From contig NZ_JAGTWO010000004.1 of assembly GCF_018842675.1 (NCBI RefSeq), forward strand, positions 2,418,001-2,482,000: a DNA stretch of 64,000 nt, in the 5' to 3' direction. Under the pieces are notes generated by a model. It made no database searches and had not been told where the DNA came from. It was given only the letters and a program-made list of their open reading frames with translations. Each line of letters begins with the position of its first letter. The stretch's first letter is position 1. The position numbers were made by a program, and so were the translations under genes. The DNA is from Candidatus Pantoea bituminis. GTDB taxonomy: Bacteria; Pseudomonadota; Gammaproteobacteria; Enterobacterales; Enterobacteriaceae. Positions 1-9,594 of the stretch are shown here, one piece after another.

Positions 1-1
1 G

Positions 2-613
2 GCAGCAGTGGGTGTTGAGTACGCACTGACTCAAAACTGGGCTACTCGCCTGGACTACCAGTGGGTTAACAACATCGGTGACGCAGGTACCGTTGGTGCA
101 CGTCCTGATAACACAATGCTGAGCGTAGGCGTTTCTTACCGCTTCGGTCAGGATGATGCTGCTCCAGCACCAGCTCCTGCTCCAGCGCCAGCACCTGTTG
201 TTGAAACCAAGCGTTTCACTCTGAAATCTGACGTTCTGTTTACCTTCAACAAAGCTTCTCTGAAGCCAGAAGGTCAGCAAGCTCTGGATCAACTGTACAG
301 CCAGCTGAGCTCAATGGATCCTAAAGATGGTTCCGTTGTTGTCCTGGGCTTTACCGATCGCATCGGTTCAGAGCAGTACAACCAGAAACTGTCTGAGAAA
401 CGTGCTCAGTCAGTTGTAGATTACCTGGTATCTAAAGGCATCCCGTCTAACAAGATCTCTGCACGTGGCATGGGTGAATCTAACCCAGTTACTGGCAACA
501 CTTGTGATAGCGTGAAAGGCCGTAACGCCCTGATCGACTGCCTGGCACCAGATCGTCGTGTAGAAATCGACGTTAAAGGTATCAAAGACGTAGTAACTCA
601 GCCTCAGGCTTAA
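2..613 (+). CDS. ompA: Outer membrane protein A, C-terminal part (5' end outside window)
   Basis: The reading frame is open from the left edge, so only about the last 203 residues of OmpA are present. They comprise the end of the transmembrane beta barrel (terminal strand ending SYRFGQ), a hinge of alternating Ala-Pro pairs near positions 165-197, and the periplasmic OmpA-like domain that binds peptidoglycan. The domain keeps the signature around [20 protein letters not shown] and the two cysteines (NTCDSV, LIDCLAP) that form the conserved disulfide in E. coli OmpA. The C-terminus DVVTQPQA matches E. coli OmpA. A strong terminator follows 13 bases after the stop. The protein is an abundant porin that links the outer membrane to the cell wall. 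Confidence 0.98.
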   Translation, partial: AAVGVEYALTQNWATRLDYQWVNNIGDAGTVGARPDNTMLSVGVSYRFGQDDAAPAPAPAPAPAPVVETKRFTLKSDVLFTFNKASLKPEGQQALDQLYSQLSSMDPKDGSVVVLGFTDRIGSEQYNQKLSEKRAQSVVDYLVSKGIPSNKISARGMGESNPVTGNTCDSVKGRNALIDCLAPDRRVEIDVKGIKDVVTQPQA

Positions 614-626
614 GTTAATACGTAAG

Positions 627-654
627 AAAAACCCCGCTCAGGCGGGGTTTTTTG
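627..654 (+). terminator. Rho-independent terminator of ompA
   Basis: A GC-rich stem (ACCCCGC / GCGGGGT) closes a short loop and is followed by a run of T, just after the ompA stop codon. Confidence 0.9.
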
Positions 655-701
655 TATCTGGTGATCATGCTGGAAAAATAAAGCAATAATTCAGAAGGCC
701 G

Positions 702-1169
702 TTATTCATTTTCTGTACTCGATTTCCCCAAAATAGCCTGCAGATCTTGTTTAAGGCTCGACATCTGGGTTGCATACTTCTCTTTGCGCTCTGCATCTTC
801 AATCAATTGCACAATGGTTTCAGACAAAGTGCTGTTCCGCCGTTGCGCTAGCCCTGCCAGTCTTTGCCAAACCAGGTACTCCAAATCGATAGATTTTTTG
901 CGGGTATGTTGATGCTCGGCGTTAAAATGACGCTTTCGGCGCGCGCGGATGGTCTGCTTAAGGCGGTTATCCAAATCAGGATGAATATGCTGGGCAATCC
1001 ATTCACCCACATCTACCGGATGGTTTTCCATCGCCAACAGCACGTCTACCGCAGCTTTCGCCGCACTTAACTCAAGGTGACGCGTGATCAGTTCACCTTC
1101 CCGATGCTTTTTCACCAGGTATTTCCATTTCCATCCACATTCAAGATTTTCGAGTTGCTGGTATTTCAT
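702..1169 (-). CDS. matP: Macrodomain Ter protein MatP
   Basis: The product is about 155 residues (E. coli MatP has 150) and starts [20 protein letters not shown], as the family does. A longer in-frame start exists 72 bases upstream, but the homologous N-terminus and spacing favour the ATG at 1169. The N-terminal basic four-helix region is followed by a ribbon-helix-helix segment ([17 protein letters not shown]) and a C-terminal coiled-coil tail. In E. coli, MatP binds matS sites, compacts the terminus macrodomain and contacts ZapB at the division septum. It lies convergent to ompA and divergent from ycbZ, as in E. coli. Confidence 0.96.
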   Translation of the reverse strand: MKYQQLENLECGWKWKYLVKKHREGELITRHLELSAAKAAVDVLLAMENHPVDVGEWIAQHIHPDLDNRLKQTIRARRKRHFNAEHQHTRKKSIDLEYLVWQRLAGLAQRRNSTLSETIVQLIEDAERKEKYATQMSSLKQDLQAILGKSSTENE

Positions 1170-1339
1170 CGGAATCTCATCGTGATCACGTAACGATCTA
1201 AGAATAACAGCTTTTTTCCCGGATGTAGCAACGAAAAACATGTTGCCGCCGTCACATCTTCAATTGGAACTCTGCCGTGATTAACAAGGGTGATTCCTGT
1301 ATAATCGCGCTTTTCTTCAATCAGATAAATGCGATTATT

Positions 1340-3094
1340 TTGACCAGCACTCAACTTACGTGGCAAAACTTACAGCCGGATAGTTCGCAATACCAATCCG
1401 TATTCTCCCGAATTGCTGATGAAGAGACCGATTCACTCGCATCGGTTCAGCCTCGGCTGCTCAATGCGCTGGCGCATTTACATCATCAAACACAAGGTTT
1501 TCCTCTGTTGTTAATTCGCAGTCAGGAAAATCGAGATTATCTTTCGCTTATTGCGCAAACTGCACAACGCTTCTCGGCTAATGCAGCCACATTATTTGGC
1601 GGTGATTACCATATCATTGCAGATAACGTCACGTTGCAACCGCCTTCCAATAAAGATCGCCCTTTTACCAGTCAAGGTGAAGTGCATTTTGCGGAATGGA
1701 TTGAGATGGAGCAATTGTTTGGCTGCGTTCGTTCACATAAAGATCGCATTCAGCTTGAGCCAGGTTTAATTCACCGTGCCAACGGCGGTACGCTAATTTT
1801 GTCGTTACGCTCCTTTCTGGCGCAGCCGCTGCTGTGGATGCGCCTGAAAAAATGCGTTGAGCAAGGTTTCGTTGACTGGATTTCTCAGGATGAACGACGC
1901 CCGCTACCGGTGTCGATTCCACCTCTTCCACTTCAGCTTAATCTGGTGCTTTGTGGCGATCGCGAAGCCTTAGCTGAATTTCAGGAGCTCGATCCTGAAA
2001 CCCACGAAATGTCCATCTACACTGAATTTGAAGAAAACATTCAAGTGCTGGATGAGGATGACATGTTCTCGTGGTGCCGCTGGACAGTGGATTTAGCCAA
2101 GCAAGCCAACCTGCCGATACCTGAAGCCGATTTTTGGCCAGAGCTAATCAAAGAAGGTGTCCGGTACAGTGGCGATCAGGAAACGTTGCCACTTTGTCCT
2201 CGCTGGTTGCTGCGACAGATACGTGAATCATCCTTAATGGGTGAAAGCATTTCCGCGGAAACCTTACGCGATGCACTTGATGCGCGTTTATGGCGTGAAA
2301 ATTATCTGAACGAGCGAATGCGTGATGAAATTCTGCTGAAGCAGATTTTGATTGAAACCGAAGGCGAAGTGGTTGGTCAGATAAATGGATTGTCAGTAGT
2401 GGAATATCCTGGCCATCCACGTGCATGGGGTGATCCTTCACGTATTACCTGTGTGGTTCATCCTGGCGACGGTGAGTTTACCGACGTTGAGCGTAAAGCC
2501 GAGCTTGGCGGGAATATCCATGCCAAAGGTATGATGATCATGCAGGCATATTTGATTGCCGAACTCGAGCTTGAACAACAACTGCCCTTCTCAGCATCGC
2601 TGGTGTTCGAACAATCTTATTCCGAAGTCGATGGTGACAGCGCCTCATTAGCTGAACTTTGTGCATTAATCAGTGCGTTGGCGAATCAGCCAGTAAATCA
2701 GCAGATCGCCGTTACCGGTTCTGTTGATCAGTTCGGTAATGTTCAGCCAGTTGGCGGATTAAATGAAAAGATTGAAGGCTTCTTTGATATTTGCCATCAG
2801 CGTGAACTTACTGGCCAGCAAGGTGTAATTATTCCAGCCTGTAATGTTCGCCATCTTTGCCTGAATCAGGAAGTAGTGAATGCCGTTGAACAAGGTCGTT
2901 TCCACATTTGGGCGATTGATCGTGCCGACGAAGCCCTGCCTTTGTTAACCGGTAAAGAGTGGAATATAGAAAATGTCGAAGGCGATTGTTTGCTGGGCAC
3001 TATTCAGGAACGCATCAGCCAGCTGAACCAACAACAGGACATTTCACATCGTCCGTGGCCGCTACGTTGGCTCAACTGGTTTAACCACCGCTAA
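1340..3094 (+). CDS. ycbZ: Lon-like (LonB-type) ATP-independent protease homolog YcbZ
   Basis: This is a homolog of E. coli YcbZ/LonH. The frame opens at 1277, but homology begins at the TTG at 1340 (LTSTQLTWQNLQPD lines up with the E. coli N-terminus), giving 584 residues against 586 in E. coli. No ATG or GTG lies near that point and the ribosome site is weak, so the start is inferred from alignment. The C-terminal Lon protease domain carries the expected Ser-Lys dyad: Ser434 in EVDGDSAS and Lys477 in GLNEKIEG, counted from 1340. The N-terminal part lacks an obvious complete Walker A motif. It is followed by fabA 68 bases downstream. Cellular substrates are unknown. Confidence 0.93.
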   Translation: MTSTQLTWQNLQPDSSQYQSVFSRIADEETDSLASVQPRLLNALAHLHHQTQGFPLLLIRSQENRDYLSLIAQTAQRFSANAATLFGGDYHIIADNVTLQPPSNKDRPFTSQGEVHFAEWIEMEQLFGCVRSHKDRIQLEPGLIHRANGGTLILSLRSFLAQPLLWMRLKKCVEQGFVDWISQDERRPLPVSIPPLPLQLNLVLCGDREALAEFQELDPETHEMSIYTEFEENIQVLDEDDMFSWCRWTVDLAKQANLPIPEADFWPELIKEGVRYSGDQETLPLCPRWLLRQIRESSLMGESISAETLRDALDARLWRENYLNERMRDEILLKQILIETEGEVVGQINGLSVVEYPGHPRAWGDPSRITCVVHPGDGEFTDVERKAELGGNIHAKGMMIMQAYLIAELELEQQLPFSASLVFEQSYSEVDGDSASLAELCALISALANQPVNQQIAVTGSVDQFGNVQPVGGLNEKIEGFFDICHQRELTGQQGVIIPACNVRHLCLNQEVVNAVEQGRFHIWAIDRADEALPLLTGKEWNIENVEGDCLLGTIQERISQLNQQQDISHRPWPLRWLNWFNHR

Positions 3095-3106
3095 TCCGAT
3101 TTGCTC

Positions 3107-3124
3107 AGCGTACAACTGTTCGCT
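3107..3124. promoter_or_regulatory. Probable FabR operator upstream of fabA
   Basis: The 18-base imperfect palindrome AGCGTACA-AC-TGTTCGCT (arms differ at one base) lies 39 bases before the fabA start. It closely resembles, from memory, the FabR operator described at fabA and fabB in E. coli, where FabR represses unsaturated fatty acid synthesis. Assignment is by pattern and position only. Confidence 0.7.
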
Positions 3125-3162
3125 AGTATTCGTGATTCACTAAAACAAGGCTTATTGAGAAC

Positions 3163-3681
3163 ATGGTAGATAAACGCGAATCCTATACCAAAGAAGACCT
3201 GATTTTATCTGGTCGCGGTGAATTGTTTGGCGAGAACGGCCCACCGCTTCCGTCAGGCAACATGCTGATGATGGACCGCGTCGTCAAAATGACCGAAGAC
3301 GGCGGAAAATTTGATAAAGGTTTTGTTGAAGCCGAATTAGATATCAATCCAGATTTGTGGTTCTTCGGCTGCCATTTTATCGGCGATCCAGTAATGCCAG
3401 GCTGCCTGGGCTTAGATGCTATGTGGCAGTTAGTTGGCTTCTATCTGGGCTGGTTAGGTGGCGAAGGTAAAGGCCGTGCATTGGGCGTGGGCGAAGTGAA
3501 ATTCACCGGTCAGGTGCTGCCAGAAGCGAAAAAAGTGACTTACCGCATTCATTTCAAACGCGTCATTAACCGTAAACTGGTAATGGGCGTGGCAGATGGC
3601 GAAGTGTTTGTTGACGGTAATCTGATTTATTCCGCCAGCGATTTAAAAGTAGGTCTGTTTAAAGACACTGCTGCATTCTAA
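3163..3681 (+). CDS. fabA: 3-hydroxydecanoyl-[ACP] dehydratase/isomerase FabA
   Basis: The 172-residue protein has the same length as E. coli FabA. FabA dehydrates 3-hydroxydecanoyl-ACP and isomerises trans-2- to cis-3-decenoyl-ACP, the branch point to unsaturated fatty acids. The active-site pair is visible: His71 in the [20 protein letters not shown] segment and Asp85 in the same segment. It is a cytosolic homodimer with a hot-dog fold. The gene has its own FabR-like operator upstream and a terminator downstream, so it is probably mainly monocistronic even though ycbZ precedes it on the same strand. Confidence 0.99.
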   Translation: MVDKRESYTKEDLILSGRGELFGENGPPLPSGNMLMMDRVVKMTEDGGKFDKGFVEAELDINPDLWFFGCHFIGDPVMPGCLGLDAMWQLVGFYLGWLGGEGKGRALGVGEVKFTGQVLPEAKKVTYRIHFKRVINRKLVMGVADGEVFVDGNLIYSASDLKVGLFKDTAAF

Positions 3682-3693
3682 ATGACAGAAACG

Positions 3694-3724
3694 AAAACCT
3701 CCGCGTTCAGCGGAGGTTTTTCCC
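3694..3724 (+). terminator. Rho-independent terminator of fabA
   Basis: The stem AACCTCCGC / GCGGAGGTT with a 3-4 base loop is followed by TTTTT, 13 bases after the fabA stop. Confidence 0.88.
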
Positions 3725-3741
3725 TTTTCAGTGACATTCGG

Positions 3742-3912
3742 TTAGGCAACCGCCGCCGATCTGTCCTCCATGGCTTGTCGCCAACCTCCCAACCAGTGAG
3801 ACTTAGCGTCAATCAATTGATACGGACACATCTCTTTTGAGCGTCCTGTAATACCTGCTTGGTAACCTCGTGAATGGGCGCGCTCGAGGCGGTCTCGTTT
3901 CTGTCTCTTCAT
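3742..3912 (-). CDS. rmf: Ribosome modulation factor RMF
   Basis: This small gene encodes 56 residues starting MKRQKRDRLERAHSRGYQAG and containing the family segment GRSKEMCPYQ followed by SHWLGGWRQAMEDR. It matches E. coli RMF (55 residues) almost throughout. RMF binds the 30S subunit and converts 70S ribosomes to inactive 100S dimers in stationary phase. A purine-rich ribosome site (ACGGAG) lies directly before the ATG at 3912. As in E. coli, it sits between the pqi operon and fabA, transcribed away from pqiC in the same direction and convergent with fabA. Confidence 0.97.
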   Translation of the reverse strand: MKRQKRDRLERAHSRGYQAGITGRSKEMCPYQLIDAKSHWLGGWRQAMEDRSAAVA

Positions 3913-4120
3913 ACTCCGTGTCCCTCATATCAGGTCGGTGGAATCTGGTGGAAAGAAAAAGGTGGTGAATTAATGTTCAACCACTCTAATGTTCTACCCG
4001 CTCTGAAGAGAAAGATCAATGCGCAATATTCACGCCAATTTCATAATTGTGACCTGTATCTGAAAAAGAGTTTGGGTTTTGTGACAGAGATTGCTGTGCT
4101 ATCTCGCTGATTCGTCTAAG

Positions 4121-4168
4121 AAAAACCCCTGACCATCACAACGGTAACATCATGATTAATCAAGGGCT
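4121..4168 (-). terminator. Probable terminator of the pqiABC operon
   Basis: Read on the minus strand after pqiC, CCCTTGA pairs with TCAGGGG (one G-U), with a further AUCA/UGAU pairing inside, and the hairpin is followed by TTTTTC. The stem is imperfect, so confidence is moderate. Confidence 0.55.
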
Positions 4169-4189
4169 TAGATGATGCTCGTACTATTC

Positions 4190-4759
4190 CTAATTTATTT
4201 CAACCGCACTATTGGCGATTTGTTGTGCCGTTTGTTGCCAGCCTAAAGCCAGCGTTCTGACCAACGCATCATAGCCATCTTCTTTCTGCGGTAAGGTCAG
4301 ATTAAACGCGCGTTTCGTTAACCTTCCTTGATGTTCTAGTGTCCATTCACCGCTGATGACTGCTTGGCCATCGTAGCGTCCCTGGAAACCTGTCACTGTC
4401 ACGTTCAACGTGTCATGTTGGGCACCCAATGGCGAACCTGAAACCAGCCTTCCCGGTAAGGCTTTGCTGAGATTAGTAATCAACGTTTGCTGCAGTTGCT
4501 GATCCAGCGGACTGGCCCAAAGATTATTGGCTGCGATAACGTACTTAACATCGCTGGTTTGATAAACCAAGCCGTTACCCGCCAGATAATCTGGCACCGT
4601 CACCTGCTGCACCCACAGTGTGGGTTGGCCTTGCGTCTGACTGGCGCTATTGACCTGCATTGAAGCTGCCCCGGAAGGCAGCTGATAATAGGTCGTATCA
4701 ATGGTGCTACTGCATGCACTCAGCGCGAGCGCGGCAAAAAGTATTAACCCTTTTTTCAC
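4190..4759 (-). CDS. pqiC: Outer membrane lipoprotein PqiC (YmbA)
   Basis: The 189-residue protein begins with a lipoprotein signal peptide and lipobox (LALSAC, cysteine at residue 16), so it should be lipid-anchored and face the periplasm from the outer membrane. The rest is an ABC-type auxiliary lipoprotein domain. In E. coli, PqiC forms the outer-membrane end of the PqiABC lipid-transport bridge. The start is GTG, overlapping the pqiB stop by one base (TAGTG), which implies translational coupling. A probable terminator follows. Confidence 0.95.
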   Translation of the reverse strand: MKKGLILFAALALSACSSTIDTTYYQLPSGAASMQVNSASQTQGQPTLWVQQVTVPDYLAGNGLVYQTSDVKYVIAANNLWASPLDQQLQQTLITNLSKALPGRLVSGSPLGAQHDTLNVTVTGFQGRYDGQAVISGEWTLEHQGRLTKRAFNLTLPQKEDGYDALVRTLALGWQQTAQQIANSAVEIN

Positions 4760-6398
4760 TATTTTGCCCTCTTTGGCTGGGGATCTTGTCCCGGTTTGGC
4801 CTCAAACACCAATGCATTACTCTTGGTATTCAGTGTTTTCAGCACAGGTTGCAGTTCTCGCAATACCTGATCCAGGCGTTGCATATCGCCGACCAATTTG
4901 CTGTATGCAGGGGATCCCGGCTGCAAACCTTTCATGCTGCGATTCAACTCTCGCAGGGTTTGCTGCATATCTTCCGGCAAGGTTTTCATCGCCGGACTGC
5001 CAGTAAGATTGTTGACGTTATCAATAGTACGCTGCAGATCACGCATAGTGCGCTGGCTTTCTTTCAATGTGCCGGTCGCTTGGGTAATCATACCGTCCAG
5101 CGGCAAGCCATTAATTTTATCCAGAGCCGCCATCAGTTTTTGTTGAATCTGACTTAAACCGCCGCTTACGGTAGGAATGATTTCATAACCCGAGATCTTT
5201 TCCGGTCCTTTATAGGCAGGCGCGTTATCGTAGAAGTCGAGATCAACATACAGCGAGCCAGAGAGCAAATTGCCTGTTTTCAGCGTGGCACGCAGGCCGC
5301 GTTTTTTACCATCTTGCAAATGTTGCTCAAGATCGAAGTTTTCACCCAAACGGCTAATAAAGCGGTCTGGTTCAATACGTATTAACACAGGAACGCGATA
5401 ATCATTGTTCAGCGCCTGATCCACGCCCGCTTTCATAAACGGTGCTTCAGAAACTGTACCCAGACGAATTCCACGGAACTCTACCGGCGCACCTGCCTGC
5501 AAACCACGAATCGAATCGGTGAAGAACATCAGGTAATCAATGTGATTGGTATAGAGCGAATCCTGAATACTGCGCTGATCGTCAAACAGATGGTAATCTG
5601 ATTTGTTCTCTGCCGCTTTTCCGAGCTCCCAGCCATCCGGTACATCAAAACTGACACCGCCGCTGAACAGCGTGGTTAAGGAGCCCATCTCGACACGCAT
5701 ACCTGACGCTGACATATCCACGGCTATTCCGCTGTCTTTCCAGAAACGCACATTGGTGGTGACAAGGCGATCATAAGGCGCAGCGATAAACAGTTGATAA
5801 GTCATCATGCGCTTGTCGGTGTCAAAGGTGCTGGTTTCCACCGTACCTACGCGATAGCCACGAAACAGCACCGGATCGCCGGCATTGAGCTGCCCAGCTT
5901 TTTTACTGTCGAGTGTAATGCGAATGCCCTTGGCATCGGGTGGTGCGAGCGGAGGTGCATCCAACAGCTGATATTGTTCTGCCTGCTCATTCTTACTGCC
6001 CGGTTGTAATTCGATATACGCCCCGGAAAGTAAAGTGCCCAAACCGGATATTCCTTCGCGACCTACCTGCGGCTTGACCACCCAAAAACCGAATCGCTGT
6101 GTAACAGTTTTTCCATCCCGGAATTTAAGCGCGCCTTGATTTCAACGTGATGTAAATCGTCAGTCAGTACCGCACTTTCGACGATACCTACATCAACGCT
6201 GCGACTTTTAATGGTAGTTTTTCCTGCTTCGATTCCTTCGGCATTTTCAGTAATCAGGGTCACTTCCGGGCCTTGATGGCTGAAGTGATAGAACAAAATC
6301 CATCCGCCAATCAGCAGTGTCACGATGGGGACAATCCAGACCGGCGACCAGCGCTTAATCTGTTCCACTTTGGCATGCCCGTGGTTAGTTTCCGTCAA
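4759..6398 (-). CDS. pqiB: Intermembrane lipid transport protein PqiB (frameshifted in this sequence)
   Basis: This is a seven-MCE-domain protein with one N-terminal membrane helix (after RWSPVWIVPIVTLLIGGW) and a long C-terminal coiled coil. It forms the periplasmic tunnel of the Pqi system. The frame breaks at 6084-6088: the first part ends in DSVF and then reads into a stop, while the second resumes at VVKPQVGREG. One added base in the run of five A (T on the coding strand) restores DSVFWVVKPQVG and a 546-residue protein, the E. coli length. The start is a TTG inside the end of pqiA (14-base overlap). The start codon is inferred; the break is probably a sequencing indel. Confidence 0.93.
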
Positions 6399-7653
6399 GG
6401 CGCGGCTCCTTTAATTTATTTTCGCGAACACGATCCCAAGTCAAACGTGGGTCAAAGGTCATCGCAGCAATCATGGTCAAAATGACCACCAGCGCAAACA
6501 ACACGGCTCCCCACGCTGGATAGACCTTCATTAATTGCCCCATGCGCACCAGCGCAGAGAGCACAGCAATCACAAATACGTCGATCATCGACCAACGGCC
6601 AACAAACTCGACCACTTCATAAACCAGATGCATTCTGTGGCTGTCACGGCGTCCACGTCCGCTGGCGTCCCAGCAAAGCCAGCCAATGGCCAACATCTTC
6701 AAGGTCGGTACCATAATACTGGCGATGAAAATCACCAGCGCGACCGGATAGGAGCCATCACTCCACAGCAAAATTACACCCGCCATAATATTGGAGGGAT
6801 ATGCATTGCCAAGGGTTTCAGTCACCATGATAGGCAACAGATTAGCAGGAACATAAAGCATGACTGAGGTGAGCAGCAGCGCCAGCGTCCATTGCAGGCT
6901 GTGCTTGCGGCGCGCACCGGCGACCACGCCGCAACGTGAACATGCAGGCTGATCAACCGCCAGAATTGCCGTACAACAAGGACAAGAACGGTATCCCTGA
7001 CGCAAGCCCGTAACGCCCACTTCAGGTGGATGCCTTAACGCAGGCATTGGCGCAATGTTCTGCCACAATTCGCGGCGATCAACGCACTGAAAAGCGCGCA
7101 GTTGTAGCAGGCAAAACAGACACCAAGGCCAAAAGCTGGTTTGCAATCCGATGTCGCCATACGCCATGAGTTTAACGAAACTCACCAGCACGCCAGCCAT
7201 AAAAATTTCTGCCATGCCCCAACTGCGAAGCTGGAAAAGCACGCGTGCCAAAATCCGTTTCACACCGGCAGGCATCTTAATGGGATTAACCAACAGAATA
7301 ATCGTGAGCATACAAAAGGCAGGAATGCCTTGTACCACCAATAAAAACAGCGTGGCGAGGCTGCTGTAATCTTCAGAGACCATCACCTGAGGTATTTCCA
7401 TTAAGGAAATTTGGCTGCTGATCCCCGCCACTTTCATGGTGATAAACGGGAAGAGATTGGCCAATAACAGCATGAACAGCGCCGCCAGCGCATAGCCGGT
7501 GGGTCTTTTACGCGGTTCGTGCCAGTTAGCCGTCAAGGTGGTACGGCAGCGCGGACAAGATGCACGGCTGCCAACAGGAATGTCCGGCAGTCTGACCATC
7601 AAATCGCATTGTGGACAGAGCATCCACGCGCCAGTTTTATCTGCTGAACACAT
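6385..7653 (-). CDS. pqiA: Inner membrane protein PqiA
   Basis: The 422-residue protein is built from two similar halves. Each half has a cysteine-rich zinc-ribbon-like segment (CPQC and CPRC near residues 13-36; CPCC and CSRC in the second half) followed by four predicted membrane helices. This matches E. coli PqiA, the inner-membrane component of the PqiABC complex moving lipids between membranes, induced there by paraquat through SoxRS. A clear ribosome site (AAGGAATAAGGG) precedes the ATG, and uup ends 16 bases upstream, so it is probably cotranscribed with rlmL-uup. Its end overlaps the start of pqiB. Confidence 0.96.
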   Translation of the reverse strand: MCSADKTGAWMLCPQCDLMVRLPDIPVGSRASCPRCRTTLTANWHEPRKRPTGYALAALFMLLLANLFPFITMKVAGISSQISLMEIPQVMVSEDYSSLATLFLLVVQGIPAFCMLTIILLVNPIKMPAGVKRILARVLFQLRSWGMAEIFMAGVLVSFVKLMAYGDIGLQTSFWPWCLFCLLQLRAFQCVDRRELWQNIAPMPALRHPPEVGVTGLRQGYRSCPCCTAILAVDQPACSRCGVVAGARRKHSLQWTLALLLTSVMLYVPANLLPIMVTETLGNAYPSNIMAGVILLWSDGSYPVALVIFIASIMVPTLKMLAIGWLCWDASGRGRRDSHRMHLVYEVVEFVGRWSMIDVFVIAVLSALVRMGQLMKVYPAWGAVLFALVVILTMIAAMTFDPRLTWDRVRENKLKEPRLDGN

Positions 7654-7669
7654 CCCTTATTCCTTTTAA

Positions 7670-9588
7670 CTACCCGCCGTTTTTCAGTGACTCAAGCTCT
7701 TCCCAGCGAGCAAAAGCGGTTTCCAGATTTTGTTCAGTCTGAGCCAGTTCATCTAAAACCGGCTGGGTTTTATCATGTGGCTGACTGAAGAAATCAGGAT
7801 GGCTCATTTTTGCCTGTAATTCGCCGATTTTCGCTTCCAGCTGCTCAAGCTTTTGCGGTAACTGTTCCAGCTCGCGCGCCAGGTTATAGCTTAGTTTGTT
7901 GGCGCTGCGTTTGGCAGAATCATTTTTTCTGCCGCAGGTTTAGCCGCTGCACCTGGCGCTTTTGACGCTGTAACCGTTTTCTGCTGTTTGTAAGCCGCAC
8001 GCTGCTGCTGTGCGTCATGATAACCCCCGACAAAAGTACCAATTTCGCCGTTGCCTTCAAAAATCCAGCACTCCGTTACGGTGTTATCGACGAACTGACG
8101 ATCGTGGCTCACCAGCAAAACGGTGCCCTGATATCCATCAATCAGCTCTTCCAACAGCTCCAGCGTTTCAACGTCGAGGTCATTGGTCGGTTCATCGAGA
8201 ATCATCAGGTTACTTGGACGCAGGAACAGACGCGCCAGTAAAAGACGGTTGCGCTCCCCGCCCGACAACGCACGCACGGGTGTCATCGCGCGTTTCGGGT
8301 GGAACAAGAAGTCCTGTAAATAACCCAGCACATGGCGCGGCTTACCGTTGACCAGCACTTCCTGCTTACCTTCCGCCAGGTTATCCATCACGGTACGATC
8401 GGGATCGAGTTCAGCGCGATGCTGATCGAAATAAGCGACTTCAAGTTTGGTACCGGAATGTACGCGTCCGCTGTCTGCTTTCAACTGCTGCAACATCAAA
8501 CGCAGCAACGTCGTTTTGCCGCAGCCGTTTGGTCCGATTAAAGCGATCTTATCGCCGCGCTGCACTTGTGAAGAGAAATCCTTCACCAGCGTTTTGCCGC
8601 CCACTGAGTAATCGACGTTTTCCATTTCGAAAACAATCTTACCGGAACGTGAGGCTTCACCGACCTGCATATTGGCTTTGCCCATTACTTCACGACGTTC
8701 TGAATGCTCACGACGTAACGCTTTTAAGGCACGCACGCGGCCTTCGTTACGCGTACGGCGCGCTTTGATACCCTGACGAATCCACACTTCTTCCTGCGCC
8801 AGCTTGCGGTCAAATTCGGCGTTCTGCATCTCTTCAACGCGCAGTGCTTCTTCTTTACCTTCAAGATAAAGATCGTAATTGCCTAGCCAGGAAACCAGTT
8901 TGCCGCGATCGAGATCGACAATACGGGTTGCCATATTGCGAATGAAAGAACGGTCGTGCGAGATAAACACAATGCTGCCGGTAAAGGTTTTCAGGAACGT
9001 TTCCAGCCAATCGATGGTTTCAATATCGAGGTGGTTGGTTGGCTCATCCAGCATTAAAACGCGAGGATTACTCACCAGCGCGCGGCCTAAAGCGGCCTTA
9101 CGCAGCCAACCACCCGACAGCGAAGAAAGCTCGGTATCGGGTTCCAGTCCAATCTGCTGCAACACGTCATTGATGCGGCTTTCGAGCTGCCACAAGTTTT
9201 GATGATCAAGAATGCCTTGCAGACGAGCCATCTCATTGAGGTTCTTATCGCTGGGATCTTCCATCACCACATGGGAAATAGCGTGATAGGCTTTCAGGTG
9301 TTCAGCCTGCTCTTCCACGCCTTCAGCCACGAAATCGTAAACTGAACCGGTGATATTGCGCGGTGGATCCTGTTGCAGACGTGCAACCACCAGATCGGTC
9401 TCATAAATGATGCGACCATCATCCAGCGGTTGTTCACCATTAATGATTTTCATCAAGGTGGACTTGCCTGCACCGTTGCGCCCGACTAAACAGACGCGTT
9501 CATTTTCTTCAATGTGCAGTTCGGTGTTATCTAATAACGGCGCATCGCTGAAAGAGAGATAGGCGCCGTGAATACTGATTAATGACAT
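7670..9588 (-). CDS. uup: ATP-binding protein Uup, ABC-F family (frameshifted in this sequence)
   Basis: A soluble tandem ABC ATPase with two nucleotide-binding cassettes: Walker A GRNGAGKST and GPNGCGKTT, signatures LSGGW and LSGGE, and Walker B segments LMLDEPTNHLD and MILDEPTNDLD. ABC-F proteins act on ribosomes, and Uup also binds branched DNA. As read, the protein stops after 565 residues. The usual C-terminal coiled-coil domain (KLSYNLARELEQLPQKLEQL... ending LESLKNGG) lies in the next frame down to the TAG at 7670-7672. One added base in the six-T run at 7923-7928 joins them into 639 residues (635 in E. coli). It follows rlmL after 6 bases. Confidence 0.95.
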
Positions 9589-9594
9589 GTAAAC

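Noticed and set aside
3874..4110. A 78-codon plus-strand frame after fabA
   Set aside because: Its 5' part is opposite rmf, which is clearly recognisable on the minus strand, and the rest shows no family.
4660..5157. Plus-strand frames opposite pqiC and pqiB
   Set aside because: Antisense to conserved coding sequence with no supporting signals.
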